A stretch of DNA of 64,000 nucleotides from Rhodanobacter glycinis (GCF_006438785.1 NZ_RCZB01000001.1:1375912-1439911), one strand, 5' to 3'; shown: positions 45,106-54,741, counted from the first letter of the stretch. Numbers and translations are program-made. The notes: a model not told the origin generated them from the sequence alone.

Positions 45106-45510
45106 TCACCAGCAGCTGCCGTTGGTGGTGGTGCCGAAGGAAGCCTTCACGCCCGCATTGTTGATCGTGAGGCTCTGGCAATCGTCCTTGGCCTGCCCCC
45201 CGACCGGTGCTGCCGTTGCGGTGAACACCTGCGTGGTGCTGGCCGCGGCGGGATCCATGCTGACGCTGTAATAACCCTTCTCGGACAACGGATTGGTGTA
45301 GCCCAGCTCGGTCAATGCACCATAGTGATTATTGGTCGCGTAGAACCGCTCCTGCGCATTGGCAATGCGCAACAACCACTCCTGCCCGTCCACCCGATGT
45401 GCGCGAATCGCGTAACGGCTGTACGTGGGTATCGCGATAGCCGCGAGTATCGCAATGATCACCACCACGATCATCAGTTCGAGCAAGGTGAAACCGCGTA
45501 CACGTGCCAT
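45106..45510 (-). CDS. pilE: PilE, type IV pilus minor pilin
   Basis: This 134-residue pilin starts at ATG 45510 with GAGGG upstream and a six-residue leader MARVRG|FTLLELMIVVVIIAILAAIAIPTY, the canonical PilD site with Glu at +5. The globular part has the PilE features YATNNHYGALTELGY and a Cys pair (DDCQSL ... NGSCW) closing a disulfide loop. A longer in-frame start at 45543 overlaps pilY1 and would give an unusual leader. It probably adapts the PilY1-capped tip complex to the major pilin fibre. Confidence 0.93.
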   Translation of the reverse strand: MARVRGFTLLELMIVVVIIAILAAIAIPTYSRYAIRAHRVDGQEWLLRIANAQERFYATNNHYGALTELGYTNPLSEKGYYSVSMDPAAASTTQVFTATAAPVGGQAKDDCQSLTINNAGVKASFGTTTNGSCW

Positions 45511-45532
45511 AGCCTGTATCCCTCTGCCGGCA

Positions 45533-48500
45533 TTACTGGTCATTGTTCAATTCCCGCCACGCGCGCCGACGCCAGATGGCATCGTCGATGTTCAGGTTGC
45601 CGCCACCTTGCAGTTGCAGGCCTGGAATCAGGAGTTTGCCGCCACCGATCACCGTGGCCACCGGTACCGAGCCACCGGTTGGCGGATTGTTGACCAGACC
45701 GCCGACCACGCTGACACCAGTGACCGCCGTACCCCATGTGGTGGGCGCCGGCGGACCGGAAAGGCCTCCACCCGAACCACCAGTTGCAGCATTCAATACC
45801 ATCAGCGCGCCGGCGATGGTGGCAGTGCAGGGATCCTGGCTGCCCGGGATCAAGGTGGTGACGATCGCGCGGTTGGTGTCGAACAACGCACCGGCTGTCA
45901 CCACCACCCGCTCGCCCGGTGAACTGGTGAGGTTCAGATCGATATACCAACCATTCTGGGTCACGGCGAGTGCGTTGTCAGTCAGGCCGCGCACCGTATT
46001 GACGCCATTGGCAGAGGTTGCCTGATACAACGTCTGCTGCTGCAGATCGGCGTGCACGGCCGTGATGGGTGTACCGCTGCTGCTATCGAGCTTGTCGCGG
46101 ATACCGTAGATCGACTGTGTGGACGCGCTGTTGCTGGTGTTGTCGGCGGCGCCAATATATTTGCCGGTGCCGAACACCACGATGAAGCGGTTGGTCGCCG
46201 GATCGGGGAACAGTCGCGGCATCACGGTGATCGGCTGCGCTCCCTGGGTGACCGGTTGGTAGGCCAGCGTCACATGCGACTGCCAGTTGGCAGGATCGGC
46301 ATCAGTGAGATCGAAGCGCCACAGATTGCCGTTGAGATCACCGGCGAATGCCACGTCATCCACCTGGTCGTTGTTGTAGTCACCCAGCACGACGGAGGAC
46401 AAGCCGCCGCTGGTCACGCCAGTGATCGTGGTGAGGGTCTTCAGTTCCTTGATCATGGCGCCGGTCTCGGCGTCCAGGATGAACAGCGAACTGTAGCCGT
46501 TGGACGCAGCCGCCAGAGTGGTGCAATTAACGGGTTTGTCCGACTTGCTGCAATCGGGGAAATAGCCACCCGGCACCAGCACCACCCACTTGCCATTCTT
46601 GAGGCGCCCGATATTCGGTTGGCCGTAGGTATAGCCGAGGTTGGCCGGGTTGCCTTCCGTGCTGGGCTTGGTATCGGAACTGAACTCCCACAGCACCTTG
46701 CTGCTGGCGTTGGCCTCGGTGACCTGGCTCGGGTCGGTGATATCCAGCGCATACACACCGCGACCGCCTAAACGTAAACCGCCGACCAATATGGTGTGCC
46801 AGGCACCACCAAAAAACACGTCGCGCGTCACCGGGGTAGCGTCCACCGTCGGTGCGAACTTGAAATTGCTCTTCGCGGTCAGGTTGGCGAGGTTGGGATA
46901 CACCGTGCGCGGCACGTATGCGAACACCTCCCTGCCCGCGTTGGCATCCGGTACCGCCTGTGGCGGCGTGGCCGTATTCATGACTTCCTTGGCGTTGAAC
47001 GCATGCAGCATGCCGTCGTTGGCGCCCACATAAACGACCGGAAGACGGTCCAAATTGTCCTTGACGAAGCTTTCGTAGCTATGGCACGTGGTCGGCGTGG
47101 TCGTGGCACAGGTTGTCGAATCCCCCGCCATGGCCAATGCCTCGGGCGAACCAGTCGGCCATGTGTTGCGATAGCCGCTGGACGGCGCACTTACAAACAC
47201 CGCCTGCGAATTGATGATCGCGCCAAGCAGATTGGTGCGTGAACGATACGTACTGCCTTCCAGCCCGCGCACGCCGCGCAGATAATCCAGGCGGGCCTGG
47301 CCGTTATCGGTACCGCCAGCACAGGTCAGAGAACCGCTCAACAACGTCTGCGCGCTCAGATAGGCGCTGCCCGTGCTGGCGGTGAGATTGTCCAGATCGG
47401 TGCATGTCCTAAATGCTATGCCCGCATTGAAACTGCCGTCCGCCTTTTCCGTGGCGGTGAGAATCTGGCGCGACTTCACCCCCGTAAGCAGGGTCGGGTC
47501 GGTGATGGTCCGATCAGTAAGATCCGCAGCCGCATCCCACGCCGGCGTCAGCGACACCGAGCCGTCCGCGTTGGCGGTAAGCGCCTTGAAGACGCCACTC
47601 CAGTCACCTGAGCTATAGCCCGCCGAGAAACCCAATGCACCCTGCACCAGCACGCTGGTATTGAGTGCGCTGGTCGTGGCGGGCACGTTGCGGGCGGTGA
47701 TGTTGGTGAGGATGTTGGTCAGCTGGTCGACCAGGTTCTGCGGGTTCGCCGCATTGAAATAGTCGCCACGGCTGTTGATGGCTGCATGCCAGGTATCGTC
47801 GATGCCCGTCGGATCATTGTTCAGGGGTGCCGTCCAACCCGTCTTGCCCGTGGAGTTGGCCTGCCCCATGCGCAACTTGCACAGATCGTTGGTCGCATCC
47901 ACACAATCCGCGTCGGCTGAATACGTGAGCTTGCCGGGCACTCCCAGAGTCACCATGTACTGCACGAGGTGCGGCCAGTTGGCAGGATCATTCTTCGGGT
48001 TGAAGTATTGCTCCAACGTCGGCGAGGTGGCGCTGGTAATCACGCCCGTCGTCGTGTCCGGCATATACGGCGGCACGATCCCCTTGGACGGGTAAAGATC
48101 CGGCCGCAGGTTCGTGGCCCAGTAATTGAATGCGATATCGGCCAACGAGGGCGTGTACTCGCTCGCGCCCTGCACGTCCCAGAACACCCGTGATTCGGCG
48201 GCGGTCACCGAATACGGCGTGCCATCGGGCAACTGGGTGATCGCCGTACTGGCCGGCTGGAGCCCGCTCACCGTGTAGTTCGAACTCTCGTTCCAGTAAC
48301 CATCCGTCACCAGCATGTGGTAATTCTGCCGGCACACCAGCTCCAGGCCGTCGGCACCACTGACCTTGGGTGGATCCCAATACGGGTCGTGCAGGTCGCC
48401 GGAATTGGCACCGCCCGTGTTGCCGTTGCCGCGCTTGAAGAATTCACCGGCGCGGATGGTGGCTGCGCGATTCGGCGTGTCGTTGCTGCCATAGACCTGG

Positions 48501-50023
48501 AATATCCAGTTGAAGAACGCGCTGCGATAGCAAGGCGGCGGCGTGGTCACCGTGCCCGTCTGCTGCTGGGTCGTCAGCGGGTTTGTCGCAGTGGCATCGC
48601 AGCCGTTGGCATCCAGCAAGCTCGTAATGATGGCGTTGCTTGGCAACAAATAATTGTCGTTCTTCAACACCTGCCATGCGACACGGATGCTGTTGCCGAA
48701 GCCGCCGGTATCGGTCGCAGCGCCGAGCGAACCGAACACCCGCGACAACGCTGTCCGCGTCATCAGGTTGCGTGTGCGGTAGTACGCATACCAATTGGCG
48801 AAGTTTTGCCACTGGTTCACCGACTGGCCATTGATGGTGACCGTAGTGTTGGGGACGGACACGGCTTCCCAGTTGCCGGTGGTGTACAAATTGCCCAAGC
48901 CGGCGGCGTCAGGGTTGCCGTAGGCATCAACTGTGATGGTTGGCGCCGTCGATTTGTAACGGTAGTAATAAGGGCCACCGTTAGGGTAGACCGCACCGTC
49001 CGGGCCCGCCGTCAGGCCATCCATGGGTGAGCTGCCGTAACCGCATTTCCAGCGATTGTCGTTGCTTAAAGTGGGCGTGCCCGACGTGTTCGTAACGGTG
49101 ACCGTCCAGGTGATGTACTGACTGGTAGCACTAGTCTTGTCACCAGTGACCGTCGTGTAGCTGCTCGAAGAGCTGTTCCTGGTTTGCAGGTTGGCACCGT
49201 AATAGACAGTACTGATTCCACTACCCGTACTACCGTCGAAGCTTTTGACGTAATAGACATTGGTCTTGGGGTTACCGCTTCCGGTGGTCCCTGATGAGTG
49301 CGTATTGCAGGAACCCGAGTCGGCATTCGATGGGCATGATGTGCCGAACGTGGCGTACAAGGTCTTCGTCGAGGGATAGGTAATCTTGACCGTGCCGGTA
49401 AGATTGGTCAGACCGGTGGGATCTTGCGATCCATTTGGGTTGTTGCGATAGCTAGACGTGGTGTCGATCGGCACCGGGAGATACGGCCGATTGATGCCGA
49501 TGCTGTCCAGCGGGACTTTCGACATGTCGAAGGTCCCGGTACTTTCTGTTCCTGCTTGCGGAAAGCGGGTTCCATCCGCCTTCACCGGTGGCGTATAAAC
49601 GACATTCGGGTTGTAGTACACGCCATTCATAGCGCGGGAAAGAATGTCGGAGGCGCTGGTGACGCGGGGATCGATCAGACCGGCGCAACGCCATGGCCCA
49701 CTCCAGCTGCCACCATCGAACGGCCGGTTATCGCCCATGTAGTTGCTTGCCATCGACCCGGAGTTGTCGAAGGTCACCACGATGTTCGGCGACACCGCCT
49801 GGGTCACGTTCGGCGGCGTCGGGCTGAGTTCCACGATGCCGGATGTGGCCACCGTGGCCGCGGATGCAGGCGCAGATGCAAAAGTGCTGCCGGCGGCAAC
49901 CAGCGCCATGACCGACAGCGAGGTCTGCACCGGCACCGGTGCGGACAAGCCACCCGTCAGGGTAAGCAGGCCACCCATCACGGCTGACGGTATGCGCTTG
50001 GCAAGAAAATGAAGACTAAGCAT
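45533..50023 (-). CDS. pilY1: PilY1, pilus tip adhesin/assembly protein
   Basis: This 1496-residue exported protein uses ATG 50023 behind GGAG, giving a basic N-terminus and a hydrophobic signal ending near ASAA. A von Willebrand A-like domain follows with the metal site DNSGS at residues 86-90. The middle is Ser/Thr/Asn-rich. The C-terminal third is the PilC/PilY1 beta-propeller (VVYVGANDGMLHAFNAKE) with a calcium-binding DYNNDQVDDVAFAGD loop near SSVVLGDYN. PilY1 caps the pilus, antagonises retraction and mediates adhesion and surface sensing. It lies between pilX and pilE with short gaps. It is longer than the Pseudomonas protein. Confidence 0.95.
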   Translation of the reverse strand: MLSLHFLAKRIPSAVMGGLLTLTGGLSAPVPVQTSLSVMALVAAGSTFASAPASAATVATSGIVELSPTPPNVTQAVSPNIVVTFDNSGSMASNYMGDNRPFDGGSWSGPWRCAGLIDPRVTSASDILSRAMNGVYYNPNVVYTPPVKADGTRFPQAGTESTGTFDMSKVPLDSIGINRPYLPVPIDTTSSYRNNPNGSQDPTGLTNLTGTVKITYPSTKTLYATFGTSCPSNADSGSCNTHSSGTTGSGNPKTNVYYVKSFDGSTGSGISTVYYGANLQTRNSSSSSYTTVTGDKTSATSQYITWTVTVTNTSGTPTLSNDNRWKCGYGSSPMDGLTAGPDGAVYPNGGPYYYRYKSTAPTITVDAYGNPDAAGLGNLYTTGNWEAVSVPNTTVTINGQSVNQWQNFANWYAYYRTRNLMTRTALSRVFGSLGAATDTGGFGNSIRVAWQVLKNDNYLLPSNAIITSLLDANGCDATATNPLTTQQQTGTVTTPPPCYRSAFFNWIFQVYGSNDTPNRAATIRAGEFFKRGNGNTGGANSGDLHDPYWDPPKVSGADGLELVCRQNYHMLVTDGYWNESSNYTVSGLQPASTAITQLPDGTPYSVTAAESRVFWDVQGASEYTPSLADIAFNYWATNLRPDLYPSKGIVPPYMPDTTTGVITSATSPTLEQYFNPKNDPANWPHLVQYMVTLGVPGKLTYSADADCVDATNDLCKLRMGQANSTGKTGWTAPLNNDPTGIDDTWHAAINSRGDYFNAANPQNLVDQLTNILTNITARNVPATTSALNTSVLVQGALGFSAGYSSGDWSGVFKALTANADGSVSLTPAWDAAADLTDRTITDPTLLTGVKSRQILTATEKADGSFNAGIAFRTCTDLDNLTASTGSAYLSAQTLLSGSLTCAGGTDNGQARLDYLRGVRGLEGSTYRSRTNLLGAIINSQAVFVSAPSSGYRNTWPTGSPEALAMAGDSTTCATTTPTTCHSYESFVKDNLDRLPVVYVGANDGMLHAFNAKEVMNTATPPQAVPDANAGREVFAYVPRTVYPNLANLTAKSNFKFAPTVDATPVTRDVFFGGAWHTILVGGLRLGGRGVYALDITDPSQVTEANASSKVLWEFSSDTKPSTEGNPANLGYTYGQPNIGRLKNGKWVVLVPGGYFPDCSKSDKPVNCTTLAAASNGYSSLFILDAETGAMIKELKTLTTITGVTSGGLSSVVLGDYNNDQVDDVAFAGDLNGNLWRFDLTDADPANWQSHVTLAYQPVTQGAQPITVMPRLFPDPATNRFIVVFGTGKYIGAADNTSNSASTQSIYGIRDKLDSSSGTPITAVHADLQQQTLYQATSANGVNTVRGLTDNALAVTQNGWYIDLNLTSSPGERVVVTAGALFDTNRAIVTTLIPGSQDPCTATIAGALMVLNAATGGSGGGLSGPPAPTTWGTAVTGVSVVGGLVNNPPTGGSVPVATVIGGGKLLIPGLQLQGGGNLNIDDAIWRRRAWRELNNDQ

Positions 50024-50040
50024 GGCCTGGATACTCCGAC

Positions 50041-50673
50041 TCAATTGCTTTTGGCGGCAAACGTGCTTTCGAGCACGCGCACAGTATTTTCGTTGGCACC
50101 GCTGGCGCGTGCCGTAATGCGGTAGATGTGGCGACTGGTGCTCCCCGCGCCGCCGTTGCTGGCTCCGGTGGCACCGGACTCATGCAGCGTTCCGCTGATT
50201 CCTGGCGGGAGTTCGACGCCCATATCCTCGATCACGTACAACGGATTCTTCGCCAACTTGCCGTTGCCCGTGGTGAAGTCGGTGGCACCAGCCACGCCCA
50301 TGTAAGTCGTAGCCCCGGGCGTGACCCAGCCGGGCTTGGTGCGGAAGTTGACAACGTTGGTGATCGGGCTGGCCGGATCGAAGATGTAGCAATCGGTGAA
50401 GATGCCGCTGCCACAGTTGAGATGCGAGCCGACGTTGCTGGTGCTGGTCCACAATTTCCACTCGGCGCCGCGCAACGCCGTCTGGGCATTCATCTCGGCC
50501 TGCTGTGCGTTGTGCAGACCACCGGCCATACGCTCCTGCAGCAACGAGCGGCCGGACGCGCTGATCGCGAGGATGGTCAGCAACATCAGGAAAATCAACG
50601 CCACCACCAGCACCGCACCGCGCTGTGCGTGGACGGGTCGTTGGATGGAAGGCAACTTGTTCGACATCGACAT
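50041..50673 (-). CDS. pilX: PilX, type IV pilus minor pilin
   Basis: This 210-residue protein has the PilX-type signal HAQRG|AVLVVALIFLMLLTILAISASG, which lacks Glu5, a known PilX feature. The helix continues into RSLLQERMAGGLHNAQQAEMNAQTAL. ATG 50673 has GGAG 8 bases before it; other in-frame starts lie at 50685 and 50667. It is part of the tip complex with PilV, PilW, PilE and PilY1. The next gene, pilY1, starts 17 bases after its stop. Confidence 0.9.
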   Translation of the reverse strand: MSMSNKLPSIQRPVHAQRGAVLVVALIFLMLLTILAISASGRSLLQERMAGGLHNAQQAEMNAQTALRGAEWKLWTSTSNVGSHLNCGSGIFTDCYIFDPASPITNVVNFRTKPGWVTPGATTYMGVAGATDFTTGNGKLAKNPLYVIEDMGVELPPGISGTLHESGATGASNGGAGSTSRHIYRITARASGANENTVRVLESTFAAKSN

Positions 50674-50725
50674 GCTCGACTCCATGGACTCTCTCAACGG
50701 CTGCAACGGATAGCCAGCGGCTGCA

Positions 50726-52090
50726 TCACGGGTTGTAGTTACGTATCGCCACCAGCGTGGTGAACTCGCGTCGCAGCAATTGATCGGGGAAACCTTGATC
50801 ACTGGGCCTGGTGGCATGACCGCTGGGTGGCAACAGTCCCGTATTGGTATCGGCGCTGTAGCTGTAATTCAGATCGTTGCTGCCGAGCGTGTAGAGCGGC
50901 ACCTGACCGTCCATCAGGACGCTGACCTCGATGCTCTTGATGCCCCGCCACAGACAGCCGGTCGATGGAGTCAGTGCGTTGATTTCCGCCGGGGGACAAT
51001 CGGTGGACGCGTCGACGTCGTTGGCATCGAGAAAGCTGGTGTTGCCGGCGGAATCCTGGACGCCGTAGCGAAAATCGAGCCGCTCGATGCCGCGCAGGAG
51101 TTCATCCTCGCTTCCGCCCCGGGCCGCGCTGGCACCATTGACGCGGCGCATCAGAGCACCAGTGAACGGCGCGTTGCCGTCGTTATTGACGCTGACCACC
51201 TTCAGGTAATACGTGACCGTCTGGAAATCGCGATTGACATTGAACAGCTTCGGCGCGGATTCCGGCTGCTGCGCGGCGGGATTGCTGTCGGTCCAGTTCG
51301 CTGCCCCCGGCACGGTCAACAGGGCACCGGAGGAAACATTGCTGACAGCGAAGATTTGCGCATTCGAGCAATCAGCCAGCATCGCCAGATCCGTCGCCAC
51401 GAAATTGGTTACCGGCGGCTCACCGGTACCTTGCACCAGCTGGATCGTGTTGATGGTGCCTGCGCTGGAGCTGACCGCTATCGAGCTGCCCGTGCCGCCA
51501 ATCGCCCAGCCACTGCCCGGCTTGACGTAACGCACCGTGATGACATCGGCACCCTTGACCCGGTTGCCGTTGCCCGTGCCCATGGCCGGCAACCCCGCCG
51601 TGGTGGGATTGACCGGTGTGCAGGTGGTAAGCCCGCATTCGTAGCCGCGCATGAACAAAAAGGACGGCATGGTATACGACGCCGTCGGCTTGACGGGATA
51701 AGTGCCGCCCGACCCGCTGGCGGCCCCCCATACCGTGGTCACGTCTGCCAGGGCGCCGCTCACCGCACCGGCCGCGCCGGAAAGATCCTTGGCATACACC
51801 TTGGGCGACCGCAGCTGGTCAAGGTAGGTGCCACCCGTTGCCGGCTTGGCAACGCCACCGGTATTGGTGCAGTACTGGCCGTTGGCCATGTGAAGGTCAT
51901 CACTGATGCGGGTGATCGCAAAACGCCCTTCTTCCTGCAACCGTGCCAGCTGATTCTGCGCTTTGCTGCTGCTGGAGGTGGAAGCGAATACGGTGACGAT
52001 GCCGGCGGCCACCAGCAGACCCAGCACCATCGCTACCATCAATTCGATCAGGGTGAGGCCGTGCTGCCGTCCCGGGAACTTGAAGACCAT
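50726..52090 (-). CDS. pilW: PilW, type IV pilus minor pilin
   Basis: This 454-residue protein has the signal GRQHG|LTLIELMVAMVLGLLVAAGIV with Glu5 and a large extracytoplasmic domain (ARLQEEGRFAITRISDDLHMANGQYC) typical of PilW. The start ATG 52090 overlaps the pilV stop by one base; a GTG one codon upstream is less likely. Several cysteines (about ten) suggest disulfides. It bridges PilV/PilX/FimU-type subunits and PilY1 at the pilus tip. Confidence 0.93.
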   Translation of the reverse strand: MVFKFPGRQHGLTLIELMVAMVLGLLVAAGIVTVFASTSSSSKAQNQLARLQEEGRFAITRISDDLHMANGQYCTNTGGVAKPATGGTYLDQLRSPKVYAKDLSGAAGAVSGALADVTTVWGAASGSGGTYPVKPTASYTMPSFLFMRGYECGLTTCTPVNPTTAGLPAMGTGNGNRVKGADVITVRYVKPGSGWAIGGTGSSIAVSSSAGTINTIQLVQGTGEPPVTNFVATDLAMLADCSNAQIFAVSNVSSGALLTVPGAANWTDSNPAAQQPESAPKLFNVNRDFQTVTYYLKVVSVNNDGNAPFTGALMRRVNGASAARGGSEDELLRGIERLDFRYGVQDSAGNTSFLDANDVDASTDCPPAEINALTPSTGCLWRGIKSIEVSVLMDGQVPLYTLGSNDLNYSYSADTNTGLLPPSGHATRPSDQGFPDQLLRREFTTLVAIRNYNP

Positions 52091-52629
52091 CACGGCTGGA
52101 ACTCCCAGTCAAAATGTTGTGCGATCGAGGGCTTGCTCGTCTGATCTTCAATGCTGCCATTGTTCTGCTCGCTCCAGCTGATCTTCATCGTGCACAAGCC
52201 GCCATATGGCGGTCGCAGATCGAGCTGTGCGGTGGGGTCGTAACCGACATCGCTGGTGCCGGTGCAGTCGATGCTGGCGCTTGGGTTAGGCAGGAACGTC
52301 CTCAACTGGCTGCTCCACAGCTGCTGATCGTGAATCGCCAGGTTGGCGGAATTGCAGGGCGAGCCCGCACCACATCCGACCGTGGCAGCCGCAACGGGAT
52401 AGGCACTGCTGTTATAGCTGCCTACCCAGACACCCCGCGGGTTGGCGCTCATGCGGTCAGCCATGTTGTTGGCCAGAAACGTCACCTGGGTACGCAGATA
52501 GGCGGAATGATTGGAACGCGTGGACATGACCATGAGACCGGCCAGGCCAATCAATCCGATGCTGAAGATCAACACGGACATCATCACTTCTATCAGCGAG
52601 ACACCCCGCTGACGCGACAAGACTTGCAT
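52090..52629 (-). CDS. pilV: PilV, type IV pilus minor pilin
   Basis: This 179-residue protein starts at ATG 52629 behind GGGAGA. The signal RQRG|VSLIEVMMSVLIFSIGLIGLAGL is the PilV pattern, followed by MSTRSNHSAYLRTQVTFLANNMADRMSANPRG, the usual PilV helix. It is the first gene of the minor pilin operon, so the operon promoter must lie in the 200 bases before it, where I see no strong sigma-70 box. Confidence 0.93.
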   Translation of the reverse strand: MQVLSRQRGVSLIEVMMSVLIFSIGLIGLAGLMVMSTRSNHSAYLRTQVTFLANNMADRMSANPRGVWVGSYNSSAYPVAAATVGCGAGSPCNSANLAIHDQQLWSSQLRTFLPNPSASIDCTGTSDVGYDPTAQLDLRPPYGGLCTMKISWSEQNNGSIEDQTSKPSIAQHFDWEFQP

Positions 52630-52830
52630 GGAATTCTCCCTGATACCCCTGCATGCACTGTACTGAGAGGGCTATCCCTGACCAGCCCCCAGCCGACAAG
52701 CGGTAGGAATTGCCCGACAAGCGGCCAACAACGGCACAGGAAACATGATCGCGGTCACGCCCGGGCGCAAATTCAATCGGGGCGACAGTGTCTTGCGGGC
52801 GCACGACGAAACATTGCACGGCCCGGGATC

Positions 52831-52863
52831 CAAAAAAGCAAAGGCCCGCGTTGGCGGGCCTTT
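52831..52863 (-). terminator. terminator of tRNA-Thr
   Basis: On the minus strand AAAGGCCCGC / GCGGGCCTTT forms a 10-bp stem with a 4-base loop and is followed by a T-run (52832-52837 read as TTTTTT), 8 bases after the tRNA. Confidence 0.9.
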
Positions 52864-52870
52864 GAAGTTC

Positions 52871-52946
52871 TGGTGCCGGAAATAGGAATCGAACCTACGA
52901 CCTACGCATTACGAATGCGCCGCTCTACCAACTGAGCTATTCCGGC
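52871..52946 (-). tRNA. tRNA-Thr (anticodon CGT)
   Basis: The acceptor stem GCCGGAA / TTCCGGC, D-arm GCTCAGTTGGTAGAGC, anticodon loop TTCGTAA (CGT, reads ACG), T-loop GTTCGATTC and encoded CCA are all present in a 76-base gene. It stands between ispH and its own terminator. Confidence 0.97.
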
Positions 52947-52958
52947 AAAGAGCCGCAG

Positions 52959-52987
52959 ATTTTACGGTGCGGGGCGCTATGGCGCAA
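52959..52987 (-). promoter_or_regulatory. sigma-70 promoter of tRNA-Thr
   Basis: On the minus strand TTGCGC (52987-52982) and TAAAAT (52964-52959) are 17 bp apart; the tRNA starts 12 bases beyond. It lies just after the ispH stop. Confidence 0.75.
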
Positions 52988-52996
52988 GCGCGCAGC

Positions 52997-53956
52997 CTAG
53001 AGGCTGGCGGAGCTGCCGCCGACGATGCGCAGTTCCTTGGGTAGGGCGAACGTGATGTTCTCCGGCTCGCCGTCAAGTTCGCGCACATCGCCCGCACCCC
53101 AGGACTGCAGGCGTGCGATCACGTCACGCACCAGTTTCTCCGGGGCGGAAGCACCCGCGGTGAGGCCGATGCGGGAGACGCCGTCGAGCCAACTGCGTTC
53201 GATATGTTCGGCGCCATCGATCAGGAATGAGCGCACACCCTGCTTCTGCGCCAGCTCGCGCAGGCGGTTGGAGTTGGAACTGTTGACCGAGCCGACCACC
53301 AGCATCAGGTCCACCGCGTCGGCGAGGCGGCGCACGGCATCCTGGCGGTTCTGGGTGGCGTAGCAGATATCGTCCTTGCGCGGACCTTCGACGTCGGAAA
53401 ACTTCGCACGCAATGCCTCGATGATCGCCTTGGTGTCGTCCACCGACAGCGTGGTCTGGGTGACATAGGACAACAGGTGCGGAAATTTCGGGGCGAGCCT
53501 GCTTACGCATTCCAGCGATTCGACCAGCAGGATCTCGCCGGCGTTGGCCGGATTCCACTGGCCCATCGTGCCTTCGACTTCCGGGTGGCCGGCGTGACCG
53601 ATCAGCACCACGCTGCGACCGATGCGGCCAAGTCGCGCGACCTCCATATGCACCTTGGTGACCAGCGGGCAAGTGGCATCGAACACCTTGAGGTGACGCT
53701 GCTCGGCCTCCTCGCGCACTGCCTGCGACACGCCGTGCGCACTGAAGATCACCGTGGCGCCGTCAGGCACTTCGTTCAATTCTTCGACGAACACCGCGCC
53801 ATCGGCGCGCAGCTTGTCCACCACATAACGGTTGTGCACCACCTCGTGGCGCACATAGATCGGAGCGCCGTACGACTCCAGCGCGCGCTCGACGATCGCG
53901 ATGGCGCGATCGACGCCGGCGCAGAAGCCACGGGGATTGGCGAGCAGGATATCCAT
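52997..53956 (-). CDS. ispH: IspH (LytB), 4-hydroxy-3-methylbut-2-enyl diphosphate reductase
   Basis: This 319-residue iron-sulfur enzyme carries out the last step of the MEP isoprenoid pathway, giving IPP and DMAPP. The three cluster cysteines are in GFCAGV (about residue 12), DATCPLV and DICYATQNR. The substrate-binding [10 protein letters not shown] and the catalytic Glu/His segments ([14 protein letters not shown]) are present. I start at ATG 53956 ([19 protein letters not shown]); the upstream in-frame extension comes from the REP element and is not coding. It follows lspA on the same strand. The fkpB gene that often lies between them in gammaproteobacteria is missing here. Confidence 0.97.
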   Translation of the reverse strand: MDILLANPRGFCAGVDRAIAIVERALESYGAPIYVRHEVVHNRYVVDKLRADGAVFVEELNEVPDGATVIFSAHGVSQAVREEAEQRHLKVFDATCPLVTKVHMEVARLGRIGRSVVLIGHAGHPEVEGTMGQWNPANAGEILLVESLECVSRLAPKFPHLLSYVTQTTLSVDDTKAIIEALRAKFSDVEGPRKDDICYATQNRQDAVRRLADAVDLMLVVGSVNSSNSNRLRELAQKQGVRSFLIDGAEHIERSWLDGVSRIGLTAGASAPEKLVRDVIARLQSWGAGDVRELDGEPENITFALPKELRIVGGSSASL

Positions 53957-53980
53957 GGAGTCTCGGTGGTTGAATCCATT

Positions 53981-54041
53981 GGGAACGGCTTCAGCCGCGA
54001 TCAGGCTCCGGTTGCGGGATATCGCGGCTGAAGCCGCTCCC
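53981..54041. repeat. REP-like palindrome between lspA and ispH
   Basis: The 21-base arms 53981-54001 and 54021-54041 are inverted copies with one mismatch around a 19-base centre. GCTTCAGCCGCGAT and its complement are the core, as in the recD element at 42843-42911. Confidence 0.88.
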
Positions 54042-54064
54042 ACAAGAGCCGGGGACCCGGCTGA

Positions 54065-54565
54065 TTATCGCACGCTGTCCGCAGACTTGCCGGCGAACAG
54101 GCCGAACACGATCAGCAGCACCGCACCGACGCTGATGCCGCAATCGGCAACATTGAAGACTGGATAGTTCCACTGACGGAAATACACATGGATGAAGTCG
54201 GTGACCTGGGCTGCATGCAGGCGATCGACCAGGTTGCCAATGGCGCCCCCCACGATCAACCCCAGCGGCATGCCGGTGCGCCAGTCGCGCCGCGGTGTGC
54301 GCGCCAGCCACACCGCCAGCACCGCACTGATCGCCAGTGCCAGCACCACGAAGAACCAGCGTTGCCAGCCGGCGCCATCGGCCAGAAAGCTGAAGGCCGC
54401 GCCGCTGTTGAATGCCAGCGTCCAGTTGAGGAAGCCGGGAATCACCGCATGCGGCACGCCCATCGGCTGCAGCGTCTGCACCGCCCACCACTTGCTGAGC
54501 TGGTCGAGCGCGATGACGAGGGCGGACAGCCATAGCCAGATGAGTGCGTTGGGTTTGGTGGTCAT
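54065..54565 (-). CDS. lspA: LspA, lipoprotein signal peptidase (signal peptidase II)
   Basis: This 166-residue inner-membrane aspartic protease cleaves prolipoproteins after lipidation. It has four hydrophobic helices and the family boxes DQLSKWW, FNSGAAFS, GNLVDRL and FNVADCGI; the last two hold the catalytic aspartates. The start at ATG 54565 lacks a good ribosome site. It lies in the conserved order ileS-lspA-ispH. A low-complexity, repeat-like 175-base stretch separates it from ileS. Confidence 0.96.
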   Translation of the reverse strand: MTTKPNALIWLWLSALVIALDQLSKWWAVQTLQPMGVPHAVIPGFLNWTLAFNSGAAFSFLADGAGWQRWFFVVLALAISAVLAVWLARTPRRDWRTGMPLGLIVGGAIGNLVDRLHAAQVTDFIHVYFRQWNYPVFNVADCGISVGAVLLIVFGLFAGKSADSVR

Positions 54566-54705
54566 AAGAGTAGAGGTCTCGTGTACTTGCTTCCTTCTCC
54601 CTCCGGCGACTGAAAGGAGTCCCCTTGCGGGTGAGAAGGTGCCCCAAAGGGGCGGATGAGGGCTCGGGTGAAGCGGAGGCTGAGTCATGGCCGAACCCTC
54701 ACCCC

Positions 54706-54735
54706 AGCCCCTCTCCCACAGGGGGGAGAGGGGCT
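54706..54735. repeat. CCCTCTCCC-type intergenic palindrome between ileS and lspA
   Basis: AGCCCCTCTCCC (54706-54717) pairs with GGGAGAGGGGCT (54724-54735). The flank CCCTCACCCC makes it resemble a widespread proteobacterial intergenic repeat. A matching GGGTGAG/CTCACCC context nearby (54629-54704) suggests a longer composite element. It starts 7 bases after the ileS stop and could attenuate read-through to lspA. Confidence 0.65.
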
Positions 54736-54741
54736 TCAAGC

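Noticed and set aside
53957..54043. In-frame N-terminal extension of IspH
   Set aside because: It derives from the REP element ([13 protein letters not shown]), and IspH cysteine spacing fits the start at 53956.
54566..54741. Long frames before lspA that would extend it by up to 109 residues
   Set aside because: The extension is translated from a CCCTCTCCC-type repeat; LspA starts normally with the short hydrophobic N-terminus at 54565.
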